This document shows, piece after piece, positions 1 to 6,500 of a stretch of 6,586 nucleotides of DNA. Position numbers and translations under genes: made by a program. How positions within the stretch are numbered: the first letter of the stretch is position 1; every line of letters begins with the position of its first letter. Where the stretch lies: the NCBI GenBank assembly GCA_021772355.1, contig JAJFMB010000151.1:1-6586 (forward strand). The letters run 5' to 3'. The DNA comes from Chlamydiota bacterium. GTDB lineage: Bacteria; Chlamydiota; Chlamydiia; Chlamydiales; JAJFMB01. The notes beneath the pieces are model-generated. The model was not told the DNA's origin. It made no database searches and saw only the letters and a program-made list of their open reading frames with translations.

Positions 1-21
1 AACCGCGCAAGTAGGCTCTAA
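1..21 (+). CDS. possible 3' end of an upstream gene (last codons only)
   Basis: Frame 1 from the window edge reads six sense codons (N-R-A-S-R-L) and a TAA at 19-21, two bases before the aroDE ATG. A second frame ends in TAG at 12-14, so the true frame cannot be decided here. In Chlamydia the gene before aroDE is aroB, in an aro cluster, so an aroB tail translationally coupled to aroDE is plausible. This is inferred from gene order known elsewhere; the few codons do not identify the product. Confidence 0.3.
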   Translation, partial: NRASRL

Positions 22-23
22 AA

Positions 24-1415
24 ATGCTCTTTGCTACCATCACAGGACCCACTTTCTCTCAAGCAATCGAACAAATCCAACAAGCCCTCCCTTATGCTGA
101 TGGTCTAGAGCTTCGTCTCGATCTCTTCGCTACCTTAGATATCCAAAGCATCCTCTCCCATTGCTCTCTCCCCACGATCTTCACGCTCAGAAAAAAAGAG
201 CAGGGAGGTCAATTTACAGGAACGGAAAAGGAGCGCCTAGACGCCTTAGAAAAACTTCTCTCTTTGGAACCGAGCTACTGCGATATCGAGTATGATGTCG
301 ACGCCGCAGCACTTGTCAAAAAATTCCCAAAAACCACGTTCATTTGCTCCTATCACAATTTTGAGAAAACGCCACAAGATCTTTTAAGCATCTACAACAT
401 GATGCAAAGACCCCACTTCACACACTATAAAATCGCGACACATGCAAAAACAACACTAGATGCCCTTCGTATGCTGCATTTTTCCAAGCAGTATAAAGAT
501 CTCTCAGGCTTGTGTATGGGAGAACAGGGACACATCACGCGTATTCTCGGCCCCATCATCAACAACCTCATTAATTACGCCTGCCTTGAAGAACAGAGCA
601 ATCCATTGGGACAGCTCAGCCTTCAAACCCTAGTCCAAATTTACAACTACCGCTCACTTAATCAACATACCGCTCTTTATGCGCTGCTTGGCGATCCCGT
701 TAGCAAAAGTATCGGCCCCCTTTTTCACAACCGCCTCTTCAAAGAGCAGCAACACAATGCCGTCTATGTCAAACTACGATTGCAAAAACATGAACTTGCC
801 TCCTTTTTCTCTCTCCAAAGAGCAATGCCCTTCCAAGGATTTAGCGTTACCACCCCCTTAAAGGAGGCAATCCTTCCCTATCTTGATTCTGTGGAAGAAG
901 AAATCGGAGCGATCAATACCATCACCACTCATAGTGGCATCAAAAAAGGGATCAATACCGACGGCCCGGGAGCCCTGATCGCTCTTGAAGAGAAAAGTGG
1001 AGCTGTACGAAATAAACGCATCATTATCATAGGAGCCGGCGGATCGAGCAAAGCGATCGCTTTTGAAGCGATCAGAAGAGGCGCGCACGTCACCATCCTG
1101 AACCGCACAGCACAAAGAGCTATCACACTAGCAAAACAGCTCGGCTGCAAAGGAGGAGGCCTTGATGCTCTTCCTACTGATTACGACATTCTAATCAATG
1201 CCACCACTGTCGGCATGTGCGACGACAATATCCCCATCCCAACAGACGCAATTCAAAACCACACCGTCATCATGGATATCGTCTACAGAGAAAAAAAGAC
1301 CTCGCTCATCTGCGAGGCGACTAAAAAGAAATGCCTTACCATTGAAGGCAAAGAGATGTTTATCCAGCAGGCCCTCATGCAACAAAAAGCGTGGCAACCT
1401 GCTTATGCTTCCTGA
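24..1415 (+). CDS. aroDE: bifunctional 3-dehydroquinate dehydratase (type I) / shikimate dehydrogenase, AroDE fusion
   Basis: This 463-residue cytosolic enzyme catalyses two consecutive shikimate-pathway steps: dehydration of 3-dehydroquinate, then NADPH-dependent reduction of 3-dehydroshikimate to shikimate. Residues about 1-210 form a type I dehydroquinase: ELRLD (29-33), TLRKKEQGG (54-62), the general base His111 in SYHNF, the Schiff-base Lys136 in YKIAT, the substrate-binding Arg173, and a GQLS lid loop (196-199). Residues about 217-463 form shikimate dehydrogenase: GDPVSKSIGP (223-232), catalytic Lys280 in SVTTPLKEA, catalytic Asp313 in GINTDG, the nucleotide-binding loop GAGGSSKA (337-344), and NRT (360-362), which suggests NADP. 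Both active sites look intact. The second shikimate-binding serine of AroE (Ser16 in E. coli) is replaced by Gly231. The ATG at 24 is the natural N-terminus because the first barrel strand begins at once; its ribosome-binding site is weak (AGTAGG), which fits coupling to an upstream gene. The fusion is typical of chlamydiae. The 3' end overlaps the convergent minus-strand gene by 13 nt. Confidence 0.95.
   Translation: MLFATITGPTFSQAIEQIQQALPYADGLELRLDLFATLDIQSILSHCSLPTIFTLRKKEQGGQFTGTEKERLDALEKLLSLEPSYCDIEYDVDAAALVKKFPKTTFICSYHNFEKTPQDLLSIYNMMQRPHFTHYKIATHAKTTLDALRMLHFSKQYKDLSGLCMGEQGHITRILGPIINNLINYACLEEQSNPLGQLSLQTLVQIYNYRSLNQHTALYALLGDPVSKSIGPLFHNRLFKEQQHNAVYVKLRLQKHELASFFSLQRAMPFQGFSVTTPLKEAILPYLDSVEEEIGAINTITTHSGIKKGINTDGPGALIALEEKSGAVRNKRIIIIGAGGSSKAIAFEAIRRGAHVTILNRTAQRAITLAKQLGCKGGGLDALPTDYDILINATTVGMCDDNIPIPTDAIQNHTVIMDIVYREKKTSLICEATKKKCLTIEGKEMFIQQALMQQKAWQPAYAS
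1291..1317 (-). terminator. intrinsic terminator of the chaperone operon, lying inside aroDE
   Basis: On the minus strand a perfect 6-bp stem (CCTCGC, loop AGATGA, GCGAGG; 1317 to 1300) is followed by TC and seven T residues (1297-1291). This is the classic Rho-independent form: five of six pairs are G-C and the loop is six bases. It lies about 85 nt past the stop codon of the 431-residue gene. No comparable T-tract follows the stem on the plus strand, so it should act on the minus-strand operon only. It overlaps aroDE codons for the REKKTSLICEA region. Confidence 0.7.
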
Positions 1416-2698
1416 TCAACTCCCTCTGTTTGAGGAATTTCTCTTGTCTGCATCAATAACTCTGACATGTATAATTCGATAGAGTAATCTCCCATATAAT
1501 TAGCCTCTGTTCTACTCAAAGAGAAGAGATTAATCATACTCCCTAAAAACACTTCGGAATATCCCCACTCTTGAATGGAGTCAGAAGCCATCTGATTTCC
1601 CCTTGATCCAAACATCTCTGCTAAGGCACCAGAAACACTCTCTTCAAAAGACTTAATCCCCAACTCTTCATTATAAAGACCCGACTGCGGGAGTTTATCC
1701 AAAATAAAATCATTTAACTGTTTTTGTGTCAGAGCAACAGTTGTATCCTTTCGATCGTTCGCAATCACGGTTGTTGCTGCCATAAGAGCGATGAGATATT
1801 CGGAAGTGTCCATCGCCCCATCTTGTTTTTCTTGTTTATCAAGTTGCTTGACAACGCCATTCAACCTTCTAAGATCCTGCCTCGTTACCCTCAACTGTCC
1901 ATTTTCTTTATAGGCCATCGAAGAAATTAGCGTCGTAATTCCCGTATTATCTAAACCTTGTTCCGACAACTCCCTCACAATTTTAGCAAGTTTCTTCGCA
2001 CTTCCAATTTTGATTCCAAGACTATTATATATTTTTTTCAGAGCCATACGCCCTAGCTTTTTAATTGATGCCTTTTTCCGTTTCCCTTTGACACCAATGC
2101 CCATATCTTTTGCAACACCGCCCCCTAAACCAAACTTACCGCCGGCGTACTTTTTCGCTTGAGCATCATCCCCGCTATTACGCCCTTTTAGGTACTGTCT
2201 CAGCTCCTTTTTTGCCGCTTTTTTCTCGGCCTTATTCGCAAAACCATCTCCCCCTTTCGTTGCAGCTGTAGCCTTATCTATCAATGCCATCAATTTTTCA
2301 TCAACACGCAAACCTTGAATGATCGCAATGAACTCATTACGCGCTACCGTCTCTCGATCCATTTCATAGTTCATTTGCGTCTGCTCTGCCATAGCCTTGT
2401 AAATTCTCTCCATCCAAGCCATAGAGCTCCCGGAGCCCACTTCCGGATCGCTGCCACTCCATGTACGTACAGCCTTGACACTACCATAACCGGGCGGAAG
2501 GTATGTCTTGTCAACGTTCACGACAAAATTTCTGAAGACCTCAGTATCAGAATTTGTCAGCACATCCTCGTAGGAAAAACCTGTGTCCTGTGTCTGTTCT
2601 TCATGATCAATTTTCGCATCATCCTGCTGTCGGCAAAGGCCAGCGCACCGATCAAAAGGATTTGTGAAATTAATAGAGCTGTCAGAACCGATGTCCAT
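1403..2698 (-). CDS. unrecognised 431-aa protein, candidate T3S substrate paired with the upstream chaperone
   Basis: I do not recognise a family. The ATG at 2698 has a strong ribosome-binding site (GGGAGGT) and begins 11 nt after the chaperone stop, so the two genes are almost certainly co-transcribed and translationally coupled. The N-terminal 20 residues are polar and Ser/Asn-rich with no Sec signal, which suits a T3S signal but is not diagnostic. Residues 148-242 are strongly basic: 28 Lys/Arg against 6 Asp/Glu, with a Gly-rich stretch (about 185-205) and a KGKRKK cluster at 204-209. The C-terminal part (about 235-420) looks mainly helical and soluble; LIALMAATTVIA (302-313) is the most hydrophobic stretch and is too short and weak to be a clear membrane segment. 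Chlamydial CopB/CopD translocators sit beside LcrH-type chaperones, so a divergent translocator is the main alternative. The lack of a clear membrane segment favours an effector. That it is a gene is well supported; its role is inferred from context. Confidence 0.8.
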   Translation of the reverse strand: MDIGSDSSINFTNPFDRCAGLCRQQDDAKIDHEEQTQDTGFSYEDVLTNSDTEVFRNFVVNVDKTYLPPGYGSVKAVRTWSGSDPEVGSGSSMAWMERIYKAMAEQTQMNYEMDRETVARNEFIAIIQGLRVDEKLMALIDKATAATKGGDGFANKAEKKAAKKELRQYLKGRNSGDDAQAKKYAGGKFGLGGGVAKDMGIGVKGKRKKASIKKLGRMALKKIYNSLGIKIGSAKKLAKIVRELSEQGLDNTGITTLISSMAYKENGQLRVTRQDLRRLNGVVKQLDKQEKQDGAMDTSEYLIALMAATTVIANDRKDTTVALTQKQLNDFILDKLPQSGLYNEELGIKSFEESVSGALAEMFGSRGNQMASDSIQEWGYSEVFLGSMINLFSLSRTEANYMGDYSIELYMSELLMQTREIPQTEGVDQEA

Positions 2699-2703
2699 CT
2701 TCT

Positions 2704-2710
2704 ACCTCCC
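2704..2710 (-). promoter_or_regulatory. strong Shine-Dalgarno for the 431-aa gene, overlapping the chaperone stop
   Basis: The minus strand reads TAGGGAGGTAGAAGATG: the chaperone stop TAG shares its last base with GGGAGGT, and the next ATG follows five bases later. A ribosome ending the chaperone would sit on this site, so translational coupling is expected. It also fixes the start of the downstream gene. Confidence 0.8.
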
Positions 2711-3306
2711 TACATCTCATCATCTTCCTCCTCTTCATCCTCATACACCACAAACTCATCATCGTCGTCATCGTCATCATCATCGTCGTCTTCTTCCACT
2801 TCATCCTCCTCAACATCTACTTCACTTTGCAGAAGACCTGACGATTCATAGTTTTTGAGAATGTATAGAGTTCTCTCTTTCAGATTTTGATGCATGGGGC
2901 TATCATCGACAATACTCACCAAATGCTGAAGCGAGTGGTACGCATCTAAATGTTTTCCCAATTTATAATAGCAATCGGACAGGTGAAACCAAGGAATAGG
3001 ATTTCTAGAATCGTACAAAGTCGCGACTAAATACATCATTGCCGCTTGCTCATATTGCTCCTGCTGATGCAAGACCATCGCCAACGCCAATGAATACTTC
3101 GGATTTTTCGGATCTAGAAAACAAAGTAAACGAAAATACTTTAAAGCCCTTAGCGCATGCCCCGTCTGATTGTACTGATAGCCGACGCTGTATAATCCCT
3201 CTAAAACATCATCGCCCATCTTAAGCGTTTCTTTAAGCGGCAACTTCCCCTTAAAGATTCCTTCAAGAACCGGCTTCAAATACTCTTTTAATTTAGTATC
3301 GTCCAC
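2710..3306 (-). CDS. LcrH/SycD-family type III secretion chaperone with a poly-acidic C-terminal tail
   Basis: Cytosolic class II T3S chaperones of this family bind translocators or other substrates before export. Numbering from the longest start (GTG at 3321, 203 aa), residues about 39-140 carry three TPR-like repeats: VLEGLYSVGYQYNQTG then ALKYFRLLCFLDPKNP (repeat 1), YSLALAMVLHQQEQYEQAAMMY (repeat 2), and PWFHLSDCYYKLGKHLDAYHSL (repeat 3). The order LYSVG, FRLLCFLD, WFHLSDCYYKLG follows Yersinia SycD closely. Residues 167-203 are an extra tail with 29 of 37 residues acidic, including 11 consecutive Asp; Yersinia SycD has no such tail. I chose the second GTG (3306, 198 aa): GGGG lies seven bases upstream, and a -10 box at 3326-3331 would start transcription at or past the first GTG. 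The GTG at 3321 remains possible. It is the first gene of a two-gene operon with the basic 431-aa protein, its likely cargo, and is divergent from purL. Confidence 0.87.
   Translation of the reverse strand: MDDTKLKEYLKPVLEGIFKGKLPLKETLKMGDDVLEGLYSVGYQYNQTGHALRALKYFRLLCFLDPKNPKYSLALAMVLHQQEQYEQAAMMYLVATLYDSRNPIPWFHLSDCYYKLGKHLDAYHSLQHLVSIVDDSPMHQNLKERTLYILKNYESSGLLQSEVDVEEDEVEEDDDDDDDDDDDEFVVYEDEEEEDDEM
2758..2790 (-). repeat. GAY trinucleotide run encoding 11 aspartates
   Basis: Eleven consecutive GAT/GAC codons (GTC/ATC on the plus strand) lie in the chaperone's 3' end, flanked by GAA/GAG runs. Mixed use of GAT and GAC makes this an imperfect microsatellite. Length changes by whole codons would alter only the acidic tail. 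Confidence 0.85.
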
Positions 3307-3325
3307 GATAAAACCCCACACTTCT

Positions 3326-3334
3326 ATTATAACA
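3326..3334 (-). promoter_or_regulatory. extended -10 promoter for the chaperone operon
   Basis: The minus strand reads TGTTATAAT: a perfect TATAAT with the TGn extension, preceded by an A/T-rich stretch and no good -35, as is common for extended -10 promoters. Transcription would begin near 3319, which favours the GTG at 3306 as the chaperone start. Confidence 0.5.
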
Positions 3335-3429
3335 TGTATTTAATTAAGAAAATAAAACAAAAACAACCATTCACACCCTCCTTTTCTAGACTTTCTAAAA
3401 ATGGCGGGAAAATGTAGTATTCCCAACTC

Positions 3430-3435
3430 TAAAAT
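3430..3435 (+). promoter_or_regulatory. weak candidate -10 box for purL
   Basis: TAAAAT matches five of six -10 positions and would give a leader of roughly 18 nt before the purL ATG. There is no recognisable -35 at the right distance. A second possibility is TAGTAT at 3415-3420, with TTTCTA 17 bases upstream. Neither is convincing, but the 138-bp divergent gap must hold the promoter unless purL is read from elsewhere. Confidence 0.2.
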
Positions 3436-3447
3436 TCACACTCTATG

Positions 3448-3452
3448 AAGGA
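3448..3452 (+). promoter_or_regulatory. Shine-Dalgarno AAGGA that fixes the purL start
   Basis: AAGGA lies seven bases before the ATG at 3460. The in-frame ATG at 3445 sits on top of this site and has no ribosome-binding site of its own, and there is no such site before the later TTG at 3526. The start that includes the hydrophobic N-terminus is therefore the best supported. Confidence 0.75.
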
Positions 3453-3459
3453 TAAAAAA

Positions 3460-3510
3460 ATGTTTAGATATGCACTCTTTCTTCTCATTGCTTTCAGCAC
3501 TGTTACAGCT
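3460..3510 (+). other. predicted Sec signal peptide at the N-terminus of PurL
   Basis: Residues 1-17 have a short n-region with Arg3, a hydrophobic core (ALFLLIAF, 5-12), and a polar c-region ending V-T-A, which fits the -3/-1 rule for signal peptidase I with cleavage before Asn18. E. coli PurL begins at about the position of residue 19 here: its MMEILRG lines up with ETLVLRG. The peptide is therefore an addition to the enzyme, not part of its fold. This is read by eye and export has not been shown. Confidence 0.6.
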
Positions 3511-6500
3511 AATGAAACCTTAGTTTTGCGCGGTGCCCGGATTCCCCATACATTTCATGAACAACGCATTGATCAAGAGGTCAAAAAAAGATCTAGTGAA
3601 ATTGCGGACATAGCAAAGGAATACATCTACTATGTCGAAATTACTGAGGCTTTAGACGAAGAAGAGATGGCGATCTTGCATAGATTGCTCGATATACCCA
3701 AAGACCTCCCGAAAAGCTCTAAAGGAACAACAGCGATTGTCTCACCTCGTCTTGGAACAATTTCACCATGGTCATCCAAAGCCACTGATATCGCACATAA
3801 CTGTGGTTTGAGCAAAATCGCACGCATCGAACGCGCGCGCGCCTACACCTTAACCACAAATTGCGAACTGGAAAACTTCGAAGAAATTGCGGCTGTCATG
3901 CATGACAGAATGACAGAAAATGTCTTTCGCGACCCTGAACTGGGCAAACACCTCTTTAACAAGACAGAGCCATCTCCTGTCTCTTCTATTGCAATCGAAC
4001 AGGAAGGCAGAGACGCACTTGTAGAAGCCAATAAACGGCTTGGACTTGCCCTGTCTGATGGTGAAATCGACTACCTCATGCAAGGCTACACAGATCTGGG
4101 AAGAGTCCCCTCCGATGTAGAATTAATGATGTTTGCACAGGTGAATTCAGAGCATTGCCGCCATAAGATCTTTAATGCCTCATGGACAATTGATGGAGAA
4201 GAGAAAGAGAACTCTCTATTTTCCATGATCAAAAACACCTCAGAACAAAACCCACAGCACCTGCTTTCCGCCTACGTTGATAATGCCGCCGTCATGGAAG
4301 GTTCACGCGGCCTTCGTTTTAACGCAAACCCCGTGACACACCTCTACGAATCCGTAGAAGATGACATTCCTATCATCATAAAAGTTGAAACACACAATCA
4401 CCCCACCTCCATATCACCCTACTCCGGTGCTGCCACAGGAGTCGGCGGTCAAATTCGCGATGAAGGAGCAACAGGACGAGGAGGAAAATCCAAAGCAGGC
4501 TTGGCTGGTTTCTGCGTTTCAAATTTACATCTCCCACAAGCTGCACAACCTTGGGAGATCGACTTCGGCCGCCCCTCTCACTTAGCCACTCCCCTTCAAA
4601 TTATGATTGAGGGGCCATTGGGAGCTGCTAACTTTAATAACGAATTTGGACGCCCCAATTTACTCGGTTATTTCCGTACCTTTGAGATGGAAATCGACAC
4701 CGAAACAGGTAAAGAGGTAAGAGGCTATCACAAGCCGCTGATGCTAGCCGGGGGTATGGGAAATATCCACGCAAGCCACATACAAAAGGAAGCACTCAAC
4801 GCACAATCAAGTATCATCGTCTTAGGCGGTCCATCAATGCTTATCGGGCTCGGTGGCGGAGCTGCATCCTCGCAAGTGCTGGGGACAAGTAGCGCCAAGT
4901 TAGATTTTGCTTCTGTGCAAAGAGGAAATCCCGAAATGCAACGTCGCTGCCAAGAAGTTATCAATTGCTGCTCCTCATTAGTCGAGAACAACCCCATCCT
5001 ATCCATTCACGACGTCGGCGCAGGAGGGCTTTCTAACGCCATTCCGGAAATTGTGCATAATGATGCTTTAGGCTGTGAAATTGAATTGCGCAAGATTCTC
5101 AATGAAGAGCCGGGAATGACCCCTCTCGAACTATGGTGCAACGAATCACAAGAGCGTTATGTGCTTGGTGTCGATCACAGTTCTTTAGAAACTTTTGAAA
5201 ACATTGCCAAACGGGAACGGTGCCCATTCGCCGTTGTGGGCAAAGCCTCAACAGAAAATTTAATTGCCGTCAATGACACCCATTTTCAAAACAAACCCAT
5301 CAACATCCCCATGCAGATGCTTTTTGGGAATCCTCCCAAGCTCCATCTAACCATGGAGACCCGTAAAACACGTCCTTCATCTCTTTCCTTTGAAGAGATC
5401 ACTTTGGATGAAGCAGCAAAAAGAGTGTTATCACTACCAACCGTTGCCGAAAAAACGTTTCTTATGAACATCGGCGATCGTTCTATCACCGGTCTTGTTG
5501 CTCGTGATCAAATGGTCGGTCCCTGGCAAGTGCCTGTTTCCGATGTTGCTGTGACCACAAGCTCCTTTGACGGCTTCACAGGTGAAGCAATGGCTCTTGG
5601 CGAGCGTCCTCCGATTGCACTGCTTAACCCTGCCGCTTCTGCGCGTATGGCCGTTGCCGAAGCGATCACTAACATCGCTTGCGCCTCAATTAAAGATATC
5701 TCGTTACTCAAGATGTCTGCCAACTGGCAAGTTGCCGTGAAACACGCCGGAGAGGGAGTTGCGTTATATGATGCTGTCGAAGCAATTGGTTTGGAGCTTT
5801 GCCCGGAACTTGGCATCTCCATTCCCGTCGGAAAAGATTCTGTTTCCATGCGTGCCATCTGGCAAGAAAATGGAGAACAAAAAAGCGTCACCTCTCCCCT
5901 CTCACTCAATATCACTGCCTTTGCACCCGTTCTCGATGTGCGCAAAACAAAAACTCCTGAATTACGCCTTGACCAAGGTGACACCTCACTTATTTTGATC
6001 GATTTAGGAAGAGGAAAAAATCGCTTGGGCGGCTCATGCCTAGCACAAGTCTTTAACCACCTCGGTGAAGAAACACCCGACCTCGACAATCCTGAACTGT
6101 TGAAAAACTTCTTTGCTTCAATTCAAGAGTTGAACAATAACGATCTCCTATTAGCCTATCACGATCGTTCTGATGGAGGCTTGTTTACCACGGCTCTAGA
6201 GATGGCTTTTGCCGGTCACTGCGGCTTAGATATCACCTTGGACACCCTTGGAGATGACAATTTTGCTGCTCTTTTCAACGAAGAGTTAGGAGCCCTGATT
6301 CAAGTCCGAGCAAAAGACGCAGAAAATGTACAAGCCATCTTGGTAAGCCACAACATTTCTGCTCATTGCCATACCATAGGAAAACCAACCAAAGAGCCGC
6401 ATGTGCGCTTTACCCGCAACGGTGATGTTGTGCTAGAGAATTCCTGGAGCGCTTATCGCGACCTTTGGGCACAAACAACCTTCCACATCCAATCACTACG

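Noticed and set aside
1051..1062. Perfect 12-bp palindrome AAGCGATCGCTT
   Set aside because: It lies within the conserved AroE nucleotide-binding region (codons for SKAIAF) and occurs once; it is most simply explained by coding sequence.
1423..1435. Hairpin CCTC-TGTTT-GAGG after the aroDE stop as a plus-strand terminator
   Set aside because: The stem is only 4 bp and no T-tract follows, so it is too weak to call. No clear aroDE terminator was found.
1403..2698. Calling the 431-aa protein CopB or CopD from its place beside an LcrH-type chaperone
   Set aside because: No clear transmembrane segment is visible and I recognise no translocator motif, so context alone does not justify the name.
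2315..2851. 178-aa plus-strand open frame with a long serine run
   Set aside because: It is the antisense reading of the Asp repeat and of the N-terminal part of the 431-aa gene. It has no ribosome-binding site and crosses two well-supported minus-strand genes.
3445..3459. Upstream in-frame ATG for purL adding M-K-D-K-K
   Set aside because: It would make an even more typical signal peptide n-region, but it has no ribosome-binding site and overlaps the AAGGA that serves the ATG at 3460.
3831..3842. Alternating purine-pyrimidine run ACGCGCGCGCGC (possible Z-DNA)
   Set aside because: It is short and explained by consecutive Arg/Ala codons (CGC, GCG, CGC, GCC) inside purL.
5508..6089. 193-aa minus-strand open frame
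   Set aside because: It lies wholly within purL, whose plus-strand reading is unbroken and rich in family motifs. The antisense product has no recognisable feature.
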